Source: Bradyrhizobium sp. (lineage in GTDB: Bacteria > Pseudomonadota > Alphaproteobacteria > Rhizobiales > Xanthobacteraceae). From it: a DNA stretch of 32,398 nucleotides. The notes beneath the pieces were generated by a model. It made no database searches. It saw only the letters and a list, made by a program, of their open reading frames with translations, and was not told the DNA's origin. Numbering within the stretch: position 1 is the stretch's first letter; every line of letters starts with the position of its first letter. The stretch covers positions 1 through 32,398 of the forward strand of contig JAUXWH010000003.1 of assembly GCA_030681365.1 (NCBI GenBank). The letters are read 5' to 3'. Position numbers and translations under genes: made by a program. Positions 1-7,575 of the stretch are shown in pieces.

Positions 1-943
1 TCTTGGCGTTGGCGGCAGTCACTTCCTCGCAATCCAGGAAGCTGTTGTACTGGTCGCCGAGGTCGCCGGGCTTGTGGCTCACGGCGATTTGCTGCGTGAG
101 GCCGGCACCCAGCGAGTCGGTGCGGGTCACGACGATGCCGTCCTCGACGCCCAGTTCGAGGAAGGCATGGCGGCAGGCCCGGATCTTCGCCAGGAACACC
201 TCATGCGGCACCGTCACCTTGCCGTCCTGGTGGCCGCACTGCTTTTCGTCGGAGACCTGGTTTTCGATCTGCAGCGCGCACGCACCCGCTTCGATCATCT
301 TCTTGGCGAGCAGATAGGTCGCCTCCGCATTGCCGAAACCGGCGTCGATGTCGGCGATGACCGGCACGACATGGGTCTGGAAGTTGTCGACCTTTTCGAT
401 CAACGCCTTTTCCTTCGCGTGGTCGCCGGCCTTGCGGGCGGCGTCGATGGCGCGGAAGGTATCGTTGAGTTCACGAGAGTCCGCCTGACGCAGGAAGGTG
501 TAGAGTTCCTCGATCAGCGCCGGCACCGAGGTCTTCTCGTGCATCGACTGATCGGGAAGCGGTCCGAACTCGGAGCGAAGCGCTGCGATCATCCAGCCGG
601 ACAGATACAGATAGCGGCGATCGGTGGTACCGAAATGCTTCTTGACCGAAATCAGCTTCTGCTGCGCGATGAAGCCATGCCAGCAACCGAGCGACTGGGT
701 GTACTTGGTGGGGTCGCCGTCATAGGCCGCCATATCGCTGCGCATCAGCGCCGCGGTGTAGCGGGCGATGTCGAGACCGGTCTTGAAGCGGTTCTGCAGA
801 CGCATGCGCGCCACGGCTTCGGCGGTGACGCCGTTCCAGGTCGGCTGGGTCTTGAGCAGCGCTTCGGCGGCGCCAAGCTCGCTCAGATAGGAAGCCGGTC
901 CCTGGATAGCCTGATCGCTGATCCCGCGTGGCTGGTAGTTCAT
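1..943 (-). CDS. aceA: isocitrate lyase, N-terminal 314 residues (3' end outside window)
   Basis: Isocitrate lyase cleaves isocitrate to glyoxylate and succinate in the cytoplasm, the first step of the glyoxylate shunt for growth on acetate or fatty acids. The frame is open from 943 to the window edge. The active-site motif reads EKQCGHQDGKVTVP with the catalytic cysteine at about residue 236. The KQCGH form is what I recall from the longer (about 530-545 residue) lyases of Pseudomonas aeruginosa type, rather than the KKCGH of the E. coli enzyme. The start at 943 (MNYQPRGIS) is preferred over the ATG at 949 because AAAGGA then sits about 8 bases upstream; from 949 it would be only 2. The gene is divergent from a regulator of the acyl-CoA/acetate type, which suggests control by that neighbour. 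Only the missing C-terminal part is unverified. Confidence 0.93.
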   Translation of the reverse strand, partial: MNYQPRGISDQAIQGPASYLSELGAAEALLKTQPTWNGVTAEAVARMRLQNRFKTGLDIARYTAALMRSDMAAYDGDPTKYTQSLGCWHGFIAQQKLISVKKHFGTTDRRYLYLSGWMIAALRSEFGPLPDQSMHEKTSVPALIEELYTFLRQADSRELNDTFRAIDAARKAGDHAKEKALIEKVDNFQTHVVPVIADIDAGFGNAEATYLLAKKMIEAGACALQIENQVSDEKQCGHQDGKVTVPHEVFLAKIRACRHAFLELGVEDGIVVTRTDSLGAGLTQQIAVSHKPGDLGDQYNSFLDCEEVTAANAK

Positions 944-1232
944 GTGCATGGTCCTTTCGGTGGCGACTGCCTACGCCTCAATCGACATTCGTGACAGTGC
1001 ATTGCAAAACGTGGCGAGAGCTAAACGCTAAACTGCGGAATTCGTATAGATAGCTTGTCATTTAATGGTGATGTCATGTAACATACGTACTTGTCATAGA
1101 TGTCATTTTGTCATAATTGTCACAAAATGAATGATGTCATTCCGGGGCTGGCGAAGCAAGAACCCGGAATCTCGAGATTCCGGATCGCCGCTTCGCGTCG
1201 TCCGGATGACGGAAGCTGGGAGAGGCGCAGCC
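944..1232. promoter_or_regulatory. divergent aceA / XRE regulator promoter region with TGTCAT direct-repeat array
   Basis: The centre of this 289-base region (about 1040-1135) is clearly AT-rich compared with its surroundings. TGTCAT occurs at 1056, 1072, 1092, 1101, 1109 and 1135, with TGTCAC at 1118. The copies at 1092, 1101, 1109 and 1118 lie 8-9 bases apart. ATACGTAC occurs at 1083-1090. ATTGCAAAA (1001-1009) resembles the TTTGCAAA element known for RamB/PccR-type regulators of acetate and propionate genes and lies in the presumed aceA leader. A possible plus-strand promoter is TTGTCA (1055) with TAACAT 18 bases downstream. A palindromic repeat occupies the regulator's leader. Binding by any protein is inference. 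Confidence 0.6.
1136..1212. repeat. intergenic palindromic repeat in the leader of the XRE regulator
   Basis: The outer arms GTCATTCCGG (1136) and CCGGATGAC (near 1202) are inverted. The interior holds a perfect 20-base palindrome at 1164-1183 made of CCGGAATCTC and its reverse complement, centred on CTCGAG. This is the style of the short interspersed palindromes of Bradyrhizobium-type genomes. It lies between the AT-rich promoter and the ATG at 1233, so a structured mRNA leader is likely. Confidence 0.65.
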
Positions 1233-2678
1233 ATGGCCAACGATTCCGCAAAAAAGCTGTTCGTCGGGCCCCGGTTCCGGCGAATCCGCCAGCAATTGGG
1301 GCTGTCGCAGACCCAGATGGCCGAGGGGCTGGAGATTTCGCCGAGCTATATCAACCTGATCGAGCGCAACCAGCGGCCGGTGACGGCGCAGCTGCTGCTC
1401 CGGCTGGCGGAAACCTATGACCTCGATTTGCGCGATCTCGCCACCGCCGACGAGGACCGCTTCTTCGCCGAACTGAACGAGATCTTCTCCGATCCGCTGT
1501 TCCGGCAGATCGACCTGCCAAAACAGGAACTGCGCGATCTCGCCGAACTGTGCCCCGGCGTGACTCACTCGTTACAGCGCCTCTATGCCGCCTATACCGA
1601 GGCGCGCCGCGGCGAGACCATGGTGGCGGCGCAAATGGCCGACCGCGACGAGGGCACCCGCTTTGAGGCCAACCCGATCGAGCGCATCCGCGACCTGATC
1701 GAGGCCAACCGCAATTATTTCCCCGAGCTGGAGCAATCAGCCGAAAGCCTGCGCGACGAGCTGAACGTGCCCACGGAAGAATTGTTCGCAGCGCTCGCGG
1801 CGCGCTTGCGTGAAAGGCATTCGGTCGTCACCCGCATCATGCCGGTCGATGTCATGCGCGAGACCTTGCGGCGGTTCGACCGGCATCGCCGCCAGCTGCT
1901 GGTCTCCGAACTGGTTGATAGCCCCGGCCGCGCCTTCCAGCTCGCGTTCCAGATCGGCCTTACCGAATGCAGCGGCAGTTTCGATGCCATCGTCAACCGC
2001 GCCGGGCCGCTCGACGATACGCCGCGACGGCTGTACCGCATCACGCTGGCGAATTATTTCGCCGCCGCCGTGATGATGCCCTATCAGGCGTTCCATGGCG
2101 CAGCGGAGGCGCTGAACTACGACGTCCACGTGCTGGCGCAGCGTTTCAACGCCGGTTTCGAGCAGGTCTGTCATCGCCTCACCACCCTGCAGCGGCCCAA
2201 TGCGCGCGGCGTGCCGTTCTTCCTGCTGCGGGTCGACAATGCCGGCAATGTCAGCAAACGCTTCTCCTCCGGCACGTTTCCATTCTCGAAGTTCGGCGGC
2301 ACCTGCCCGCTGTGGAACGTGCACTCGACCTTCGATACGCCGGACCGGCTGCTCAAGCAGGTGATCGAGCTGCCCGACGGCACCCGCTACTTCTCGATCG
2401 CGCAGATGGTGCGCCGGCCGGTGGCGCCGCACCCGCAGCCGCAGCCGCGTTTTGCCATCGGCCTGGGCTGTGAAATCCGCCATGCGACCAAGCTGGTCTA
2501 CGCCACCGGCATGGACCTGGAAAAAGCCGAGGGCACCCCGATCGGCGTCAACTGCCGGCTCTGCGAACGCGAAAACTGCAGCCAGCGCGCCGAGCCGCCG
2601 ATCACGCGGACGCTGATTCTCGACGAGAACACGAGAAGGGTGAGTTCGTTCGCGTTTTCCAATGCAAGGGAGTTGTGA
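1233..2678 (+). CDS. XRE-family regulator of short-chain fatty acyl-CoA metabolism type (RamB/PccR/ScfR-like)
   Basis: This is a cytoplasmic DNA-binding regulator of 481 residues. An XRE helix-turn-helix lies at about residues 14-68 (LSQTQMAEGLEISPSYINLI). A long middle region follows, related to the IrrE/COG3800 type but without an HExxH motif. The C-terminal domain is cysteine-rich, ending in CRLCERENCSQRAEPP and then an LILDEN...SFAF tail. Proteins with this layout (RamB in Corynebacterium, PccR in Rhodobacter) respond to acetate- or propionyl-CoA-linked metabolism. The start at 1233 (MANDS) is chosen over longer frames because GGGAGAGG lies just upstream and the helix-turn-helix follows at the usual distance; the region before it is the palindromic repeat. 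Its position back to back with aceA supports control of the glyoxylate shunt, which is inference. Confidence 0.85.
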   Translation: MANDSAKKLFVGPRFRRIRQQLGLSQTQMAEGLEISPSYINLIERNQRPVTAQLLLRLAETYDLDLRDLATADEDRFFAELNEIFSDPLFRQIDLPKQELRDLAELCPGVTHSLQRLYAAYTEARRGETMVAAQMADRDEGTRFEANPIERIRDLIEANRNYFPELEQSAESLRDELNVPTEELFAALAARLRERHSVVTRIMPVDVMRETLRRFDRHRRQLLVSELVDSPGRAFQLAFQIGLTECSGSFDAIVNRAGPLDDTPRRLYRITLANYFAAAVMMPYQAFHGAAEALNYDVHVLAQRFNAGFEQVCHRLTTLQRPNARGVPFFLLRVDNAGNVSKRFSSGTFPFSKFGGTCPLWNVHSTFDTPDRLLKQVIELPDGTRYFSIAQMVRRPVAPHPQPQPRFAIGLGCEIRHATKLVYATGMDLEKAEGTPIGVNCRLCERENCSQRAEPPITRTLILDENTRRVSSFAFSNAREL

Positions 2679-2697
2679 GAGCGTGGAGTTGTGAGAG
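2669..2697. repeat. 13-base direct repeat across the regulator stop codon
   Basis: GGAGTTGTGAGAG occurs at 2669-2681 and 2685-2697, a 16-base period. The TGA stop of the upstream regulator (2676-2678) lies in the first copy. It looks like a small tandem duplication. Confidence 0.7.
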
Positions 2698-2701
2698 GGT
2701 A

Positions 2702-2729
2702 ATACGTACGAACGAAACGTGATACGTAC
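2702..2729. promoter_or_regulatory. paired ATACGTAC boxes upstream of the cyclic-nucleotide-domain gene
   Basis: ATACGTAC occurs at 2702-2709 and 2722-2729, exactly 20 bases apart (two helical turns), about 80 bases before the next start codon. The same octamer is present at 1083-1090 in the aceA/regulator promoter. The spacing is typical of an operator for a dimeric or cooperative regulator. The binding protein is unknown. Confidence 0.4.
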
Positions 2730-2806
2730 ATTGCACGAAGGCAAAGCTGAACCGGACTTGAAATCGTGCTGGCGTGGACTAGCGCCTGGCCGCATTGGGG
2801 GGCGTC

Positions 2807-3439
2807 ATGAGCACCACGGAAATTTTCGGATATGCTGCGGCTCTCCTCGTCTTTCTGACTTTCTACATGAAGACGATGGTTCCGCTTCGCCTGGTTGGAA
2901 TTCTCAGCAACTGCATTTTCATCACATACGCCTATCTCGCCAATCTGCATCCGGTGCTGGTTCTGCATCTCATTCTGCTGCCCTTGAACGGGCTGCGGCT
3001 TCGCCAGATGCTGCGGCTGACGAGAGAAGTGCGCGATGCCACGCAGGGTGATCTCAACATGAACTGGCTCAGGCCGTTCACCTCGATGCGCCGGTTCAAG
3101 CGTGGCGACGTCGTCTTTCGCAAGGGCGACGCGGCCGACGCCATGTACTTCGTGGTTTCCGGCCGGTTTCGTCTGGCCGAACTGGGGAAGGATATGTTGC
3201 TGGGGCAAATCGTCGGCGAACTCGGGTTGTTGGCGCCCGACCAATTGCGTACGCAGACGCTTGAATGCGTCGAGGACGGGGAAATGCTGCAGATCACATA
3301 CGAGCAGGTAAAGCAGCTTTGCTATCAGAACCCGCAATTCGGTTTCTATTTTCTGCAACTCACCACCCGGCGACTGTTCGAAAATATATCATTACTGGAA
3401 CGCGACTCGGCCGCGTACAGGGCCGTGGCTTCCAGTTAG
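2807..3439 (+). CDS. small membrane protein with C-terminal cyclic-nucleotide-binding domain
   Basis: The protein has 210 residues. The N-terminal 65 or so are hydrophobic, with two to three membrane segments (about 6-24, 28-45 and 48-62), resembling YgjV-type small membrane proteins. A cyclic-nucleotide-binding (CAP_ED) fold spans about 92-200. The phosphate-binding cassette reads GELGLL with E138, and R148 follows in LRTQT, so the two residues that usually contact cyclic nucleotide are present. There is no helix-turn-helix, so it is not a CRP-type transcription factor. The ATG at 2807 is preferred over a TTG 12 bases earlier because GGGGGG lies 5-6 bases upstream. The role is unknown; a membrane-located cAMP sensor is inference. 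Confidence 0.75.
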   Translation: MSTTEIFGYAAALLVFLTFYMKTMVPLRLVGILSNCIFITYAYLANLHPVLVLHLILLPLNGLRLRQMLRLTREVRDATQGDLNMNWLRPFTSMRRFKRGDVVFRKGDAADAMYFVVSGRFRLAELGKDMLLGQIVGELGLLAPDQLRTQTLECVEDGEMLQITYEQVKQLCYQNPQFGFYFLQLTTRRLFENISLLERDSAAYRAVASS

Positions 3440-3533
3440 GCCTGGCAAGTGCATTGGCTGGGCGGCGCACCGAAGCACCGGGCGAACCGACGAAAAGAGC
3501 ACCGGACATCAGGCGCTGTCGTGCGCCGTCGCT

Positions 3534-3728
3534 TCAGCTCTCGTGCTCGGTGAATCTCTTGTAGATCCAGCGGCGGCCGTCGTGGCGGCGCCAGACCTGG
3601 CCGGTCAGCAGGCGGCCGGTGATCGATCGCCGGGGAACGACCACATTCCACAGGTGCCAAACCTCGGCCCATGCCGGTTTCGGGCTCAGGCCCAGTATTC
3701 GAAATCTTTCCCGGCCTTCAGCGAGCAT
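3534..3728 (-). CDS. small conserved hypothetical protein, Trp/Arg-rich
   Basis: The protein has 64 residues and no signal peptide or membrane segment. It is rich in Trp and Arg (VWHLWNVVVPRRSITGRLLT near the middle, RRWIYKRFTEHES at the end). The tail pattern resembles small hypothetical proteins I recall from Bradyrhizobium, but no function is known to me. The start at 3728 is chosen because GGAAG lies 6 bases upstream; an ATG at 3749 has no ribosome-binding site. It stands alone between a plus-strand gene and another small minus-strand gene. Confidence 0.55.
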   Translation of the reverse strand: MLAEGRERFRILGLSPKPAWAEVWHLWNVVVPRRSITGRLLTGQVWRRHDGRRWIYKRFTEHES

Positions 3729-3876
3729 GTTGGCTTCCGAAAAAAGCATGCGGTCAGGCGAAACAGAATGCGCGACGGCTTGTCCCTGCCGCCGGACGAA
3801 AGATCCGGCGCCTCACAGGATAGCGCGCGCAGCTCGTGCCGCAATCGAAGTCGCCGGTTAAGCTAACCTGTCAACC

Positions 3877-4092
3877 TTACCGGCCGCGATCGCGGGCCAA
3901 TGAAGACGGCCAGTCGATCGGCCGGTGCTGCAGGCGCCGCCGAATCATCTCATTGCGCAGCCTGTCGGCATATTCGCGGATCGTCGGCCCTGACGTGACG
4001 TGGTGTTTGTGCGCCCGGTCGGCCTCGGCCTGCTGCCGGATGTTCTCGTAGTAATGAATCAGCCGTTGATCCGGCATTTTTTCGACACCCAT
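3877..4092 (-). CDS. small conserved hypothetical protein (MPDQRLIHYYENIRQQ type)
   Basis: The protein has about 71 residues, is charged and probably helical, with no membrane segment. The segment MPDQRLIHYYENIRQQAEAD followed by TIREYADRLRNEMIRRRLQ resembles a small protein family I recall from Bradyrhizobium and relatives; its function is not known to me. Starts are possible at 4098 (GTG), 4092 (ATG) and 4077 (ATG). 4092 is chosen because a GGGACGGGGG stretch lies about 7 bases upstream. Confidence 0.55.
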   Translation of the reverse strand: MGVEKMPDQRLIHYYENIRQQAEADRAHKHHVTSGPTIREYADRLRNEMIRRRLQHRPIDWPSSLARDRGR

Positions 4093-4297
4093 CGCCACGC
4101 CCCCGTCCCATCAAAAAAGACTGCGCAACAACTCCCGCAGCCCCGCCGGGACTCAAAAAAATTGAATTGTCGAAAAAAACCGCCAGCCCCGTTAACGCCA
4201 ATTCTAGTTCACGTGCGGGGCGCGGGTAAGTGCCGGGACCGCATGGCCACGAAGGAATCGGAGAGCTGTTGCGATCGCGACACAGAGGCGTGCCGCA

Positions 4298-4516
4298 TCA
4301 ATGGCGGTGACGCTTTTTCGGGGGATGATAGACGCGCGCCGGCCGCGTCGAGAGAACCGACCCCGACTGGTTCGGGACATAGCCCCGCGACTCCTGCAGG
4401 CGTTGCTGATAGCCGTGCGAACTCATGGTGTTGGCGGCCGCTCCGCCGCGCGCAAACGCCTCGGTCGCGGTGAGCAGCACGAACAGGGCTGCGGTGCATT
4501 TCAGGAACTTGTTCAT
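4298..4516 (-). CDS. small secreted hypothetical protein
   Basis: The protein has 72 residues. A signal peptide (MNKFLKCTAALFVLLTATEA, cleavage near FARG) is followed by a short polar region rich in Ser and Gln that ends in the basic tail PPKKRHRH. The start at 4516 is fixed by GGAGG about 6 bases upstream. Without its signal the mature protein is about 48 residues, so it is more likely a small periplasmic or surface protein than an enzyme. No family is recognised. It diverges from the ketopantoate-reductase-family gene at 4631. Confidence 0.65.
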   Translation of the reverse strand: MNKFLKCTAALFVLLTATEAFARGGAAANTMSSHGYQQRLQESRGYVPNQSGSVLSTRPARVYHPPKKRHRH

Positions 4517-4630
4517 TCGCCACCTCCGGAACACTGTGCAATGATTGGACAAGCCTGCCAATAGCGGATAGCGCCGAAGCGTGGCGATGTGCGGGACGGT
4601 GCGAAAGACATTCAATCAGGGGAGAAAACC

Positions 4631-5554
4631 ATGCGAATCGCGGTAGTCGGCGCCGGCGGCGTCGGTGGCGGTTTCGGCGCGGCGCTGGCGAAGGCGGGAG
4701 CCGATGTCACCTTCATCGCGCGCGGCGCCCACCTCGCCGCCATGCGGGGCGCGGGCCTGAAGGTGCTGGGCCCCCGCGGCGACAGTCATCTGGTGCCGAC
4801 CAAAGCCACCGACGATCCCGCCGACGTCGGCGCGGTCGATATCGTGTTGTTCTGCGTCAAGCTCTGGGACGTCGAAAGCGCGGGCGAACGCATAAAACCC
4901 CTGATCGGTCCCGGCACCGCCGTGATCCCGCTGCAGAACGGCATCGACGCACCCGAGCGCCTGATCCCCATCCTCGGCGCGAGCGCCGTGATGGGCGGCG
5001 TGGCGCAAATCTCGGCCTCGATCACCGCACCCGGCACGATCACCCAGGTCGGCACTTTCATGCGCATGATCTTCGGCGAGTTCGACGGCAAGCGCACCCG
5101 GCGCGCCGAGGATTTTCTGGCGCTGTGCCAGAAGGCCGGTTTCGATGCCACCCTGAGCGATCAGATCCTGACCGACCTCTGGATGAAATTCGTCCTGCTC
5201 GCCACCAACGCCAGCATCACCGCGCTGGCGCGCCAGCCGATCGGCCAGCTGCGCGACGACCCCGACATCCGCCCGGTCTTCATCGCCGCCCACCAGGAAG
5301 TCATCGACGTCGCCCGCGCCCGGGGCGTGGCGCTGCCGGACGATGCACTCGCCAAAATTCTGGAGTTCAACAGCCACGCCCCGCCCACCATGAAGGCCTC
5401 GATGGCGCTCGACCTCGAGCGCGGCAACCGGCTCGAGCTGCCCTGGCTCGGCGGCAAGGTCGCGGAGCTGGGCAAGCAGCTGGGCGTGCCGACCCCGACG
5501 CATAGCGTGATGTATGCGATGCTGAAGCCGTATGTGATGGGGAGGACGGGGTGA
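4631..5554 (+). CDS. ketopantoate reductase family oxidoreductase (PanE/ApbA)
   Basis: This is a cytoplasmic NADPH-dependent reductase of 307 residues, the usual length. The N-terminal Rossmann motif is GAGGVGG at residues 7-13. The conserved asparagine is in PLQNGID (N103), the catalytic lysine in LWMKFV (K186), and the C-terminal substrate motif is SMALDLERGNRLE. All residues of a working 2-dehydropantoate 2-reductase appear present. Rhizobia often carry several paralogues and no pantothenate gene is nearby, so the true substrate may be another 2-oxo acid. The start at 4631 is chosen from GGGGAGAAAACC just upstream and because the Rossmann strand begins at once; an upstream in-frame start would add 14 residues without support. 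Confidence 0.85.
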   Translation: MRIAVVGAGGVGGGFGAALAKAGADVTFIARGAHLAAMRGAGLKVLGPRGDSHLVPTKATDDPADVGAVDIVLFCVKLWDVESAGERIKPLIGPGTAVIPLQNGIDAPERLIPILGASAVMGGVAQISASITAPGTITQVGTFMRMIFGEFDGKRTRRAEDFLALCQKAGFDATLSDQILTDLWMKFVLLATNASITALARQPIGQLRDDPDIRPVFIAAHQEVIDVARARGVALPDDALAKILEFNSHAPPTMKASMALDLERGNRLELPWLGGKVAELGKQLGVPTPTHSVMYAMLKPYVMGRTG

Positions 5555-5663
5555 GTGGGGGGCGCGCGGAGGGCTGGTGGAGCAATACCATCAATGGCTG
5601 CTGAAACGGTGATAGGTTTCGCGAAGAGTTCAAGCCATATGCGGTATTTTGCCGGACCGCGCC

Positions 5664-5843
5664 TTACGTGCATCCCGCCGCGGCGTCGTCGCCTGCATCC
5701 ACCAGCCCGATCAGCGGCAGGTCCATGCCCAGCGTCAGCTCCATGACGGCGCCGACAACGACGTAGACGACGGCGATCTCGGCCGCGCCGAAAGCCGCCA
5801 ATGCACCGAGGCCAAGCATCGTTCTTATTTTGTTGGAGCCCAT
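5664..5843 (-). CDS. 59-residue single-span membrane protein
   Basis: The ORF begins MGSNKIRTMLGLGALAAFGA, continues through AEIAVVYVVVGAVMEL, and ends in DAGDDAAAGCT. A strongly hydrophobic segment covers about residues 9-38, with a short charged N-terminus and an acidic tail. GGGGGA lies 6 bases before the ATG, an excellent ribosome-binding site. Codon third positions are mostly G or C, as in neighbouring genes. Function and family are not recognised. It is convergent with the reductase gene that ends at 5554. Confidence 0.6.
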   Translation of the reverse strand: MGSNKIRTMLGLGALAAFGAAEIAVVYVVVGAVMELTLGMDLPLIGLVDAGDDAAAGCT

Positions 5844-6182
5844 GATCGTCCCCCATGAAGCCTTCCGGTTCCGATTGAATCAGACCGGGCTGCAATCCCT
5901 TGTTTTGATGCGTTCGCTTAACGGAAGGTTGATACCATGGCTGCGGCCGGCCCGGTCGCTCGGCCGGGCTCCAATTGTTCTTAACCCTAATTCACCCCGA
6001 TGGCGGGGCCTCGATTTTCCGGCGCGGCCGGGGCGTTTTGCGCGCCTCGCCGGCCCCTACGCCTGCCCCGGGCGCAACGCAGGATTAACCGTTCGGGCGC
6101 ACATTGCGATGCCCCCTGGGTGGTCTTTGGGCAGGAGCCGTCGCTCGGGCACAGGGCGGCCCTTTCATCGGGCGGGGACCCC
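5844..6182. other. intergenic region with no recognised gene
   Basis: This is a 339-base gap between two divergent small genes. It contains GC-rich inverted repeats (for example GCCCGG and CCGGGC near 5950-5970, CCCCG and CGGGG near 5995-6007) that could form weak hairpins. No coding frame with a ribosome-binding site was found, and no promoter could be assigned with confidence. Confidence 0.4.
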
Positions 6183-6422
6183 ATGAACTATCGAGCCTTC
6201 AACAACGACAGCCTGACCATGATGTACGAGAGCGTGCGCGGCGCGCTGGCATCGGACGATGCGCTCGCCGGTCTGGGCGAGGAACGCCGATTTCGCGTAC
6301 GCGAAACCCCCGACTGGAAGAAGCACGCGGCCGACCTCGAAGCCGAGATGCTCAAGCGCGGGATGTTTTTTGAGGTCATCGACTGGTCCGAGGACCAGGC
6401 CACGCTGCCGTTTGATCGGTGA
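6183..6422 (+). CDS. small conserved hypothetical protein, acidic
   Basis: The protein has 79 residues, is soluble and has an acidic C-terminal half. It begins MNYRAFNNDSLTMMYESVRG and includes FRVRETPDWKKHAADLEAEM, which suggests two amphipathic helices, and ends in a segment rich in Asp and Glu. No signal or membrane segment is present. GGGGA lies 4-5 bases before the ATG. It resembles small hypothetical proteins of Bradyrhizobium-type genomes; the function is unknown to me. Confidence 0.65.
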   Translation: MNYRAFNNDSLTMMYESVRGALASDDALAGLGEERRFRVRETPDWKKHAADLEAEMLKRGMFFEVIDWSEDQATLPFDR

Positions 6423-6478
6423 CGCCGGGTCGCGAGACTCCGGATTGAACCAGTTCGTCCGCAAGGCGTTATCCATCA

Positions 6479-6702
6479 TGCCCCGGCCGAACCCACCGCT
6501 GACTGGTCCCATGAGCGTGCAACCCGTCGAGCACGGCTCGATCACGCCGATGCAATCGCGGCCGCTGGCATCGGAGGCGACCAACAAGCCGAAGAAGGCT
6601 TCCTGGAAACAATCCAGCAGGTCGGACGCCATGCGTATCGCGAAGGCAAAAATCAGCCGGCGCGGCTCGCTGAGCAAACAGCGGCAGGCGCTGAAGGACT
6701 AA
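6479..6702 (+). CDS. doubtful small basic ORF
   Basis: This is a 74-codon frame beginning MPRPNPPLTGPMSVQP and ending in a Lys/Arg-rich tail (ISRRGSLSKQRQALKD). An AAGG lies about 10 bases before the ATG. Third-position GC is high, but the opposite strand across 6423-6677 is also open with similar third-position GC, so neither reading is secure. No family is recognised. If real, it might follow the gene at 6183 on the same transcript. Confidence 0.28.
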
Positions 6703-6842
6703 CGGCGAAACCAATCCGTTCGGCTTGCCCAAAGCGAATTTCGTCGACTTCCCTTGCGGAAAGGCGCATCTTTCCCGGCGTTCGACGCCGAGTTCCGGGG
6801 CAACCGTCGTCCTGGCCCGTCCAAACCCTCGAGGCGACCCGC

Positions 6843-7115
6843 ATGCGCGATCCCGCCGTCACGTTCCTTGTCATCCTCGTCATCGGCATAGCCGCCGGCT
6901 TGCTGTTCGACCGGCTGGCGGGACCCTCATGGCTGGCCCGGCAATTCTCCGGCAATCGAGGCATGATCACCAGCGCACTGGTGGGGATTGCCGGCGCGTT
7001 TATCGGCTTCCACATCGGGGTTTTGCTGGCGCTCGGCAGCGGGCTGCTGATGGCGGTGATCGCCGCGGCGCTCGGCGCGGCCGCCGTGCTGTTCGCCTGG
7101 CGGATGGCCAAATAA
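6843..7115 (+). CDS. GlsB/YeaQ/YmgE-family small membrane protein (transglycosylase-associated)
   Basis: This is an inner-membrane protein of 90 residues with three hydrophobic segments at about 6-26, 42-62 and 64-86. The glycine pattern GNRGMITSALVGIAGAFIG is that of the GlsB/YeaQ/YmgE stress-associated family, often called transglycosylase-associated. Usual family length is 80-95 residues, so it is complete. GAGGCG lies upstream of the ATG at 6843. The biochemical role of the family is not established. It is convergent with the secreted protein at 7240, with a hairpin between. Confidence 0.8.
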   Translation: MRDPAVTFLVILVIGIAAGLLFDRLAGPSWLARQFSGNRGMITSALVGIAGAFIGFHIGVLLALGSGLLMAVIAAALGAAAVLFAWRMAK

Positions 7116-7185
7116 TTTCGCTCCGGCGTCCATGACCGAAATGCGCTACAGGCTTCGCCGCCAGAACGCCCGGTTTGGATCAAAC

Positions 7186-7221
7186 GGAAGAAGGCCGCAG
7201 ATTTCTCCACGGCCGTCTTCC
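7186..7221. terminator. hairpin between convergent genes, probable bidirectional terminator
   Basis: GGAAGAAGGCCG (7186-7197) and CGGCCGTCTTCC (7210-7221) pair over 12 positions with one mismatch and a 12-base loop. The sequence after it on the plus strand (GATTGATTTC) is only moderately T-rich. Its place between genes ending at 7115 and 7240 supports termination. Confidence 0.5.
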
Positions 7222-7239
7222 GATTGATTTCAGTCGCCC

Positions 7240-7575
7240 TTACCAGCGCGGGCCGACGCCGAAACCGACCCCTACGCCAGCAGGACCAACGCCGATGCCG
7301 ACGCTCGGACCGCTGTTGTAGTACCCGTCGTTGTAGTATCCGCGCCGCTCGATGTAGCGCTCACGCGGCGCATAGTAATTGTAGGAATCCTGAACCACGA
7401 CGCGGCGCTGACCGCGTTGCCGCCAGCAGCGACCGTTTTCGTCACAGACCATGCGGACGTTTTCGACGCCTCTGTCCGGCATCACCGCGATGCCGTTCGA
7501 TAGCGGCGCCGCCGATGCTGCCGTTGCGAACAGCGCGCTGGCGCCGAATGCAAGGGCGATAATGACCTTGTTCAT
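7240..7575 (-). CDS. secreted glycine/tyrosine-rich hypothetical protein
   Basis: The protein has 111 residues. A clear signal peptide (MNKVIIALAFGASALFATAA, cleavage near ASA-AP) is followed by a region with one possible disulphide pair (VCDENGRCW), a Tyr/Arg-rich middle, and a glycine-valine tail (VGIGVGPAGVGVGFGVGP). AAGGAGG lies 6-7 bases before the ATG, a near-perfect ribosome-binding site that suggests strong expression. Similar small exported proteins are common in Bradyrhizobium; the function is unknown. A periplasmic or outer-surface location is inferred. Confidence 0.75.
   Translation of the reverse strand: MNKVIIALAFGASALFATAASAAPLSNGIAVMPDRGVENVRMVCDENGRCWRQRGQRRVVVQDSYNYYAPRERYIERRGYYNDGYYNSGPSVGIGVGPAGVGVGFGVGPRW

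Noticed and set aside
74..994. Long open frame on the plus strand opposite aceA (306 codons)
   Set aside because: It is the mirror of the isocitrate lyase frame in GC-rich DNA, has no recognisable protein pattern and no ribosome-binding site.
1055..1140. TGTCAT repeats considered as a CRISPR or iteron array
   Set aside because: The units are only 6 bases, the spacing is irregular, and no cas or replication gene is near.
6165..6677. Minus-strand open frame across 6165-6677
   Set aside because: It is antisense to the supported gene at 6183-6422. The 6423-6677 part has coding-like composition but only a TTG start without a ribosome-binding site, so it was not called.
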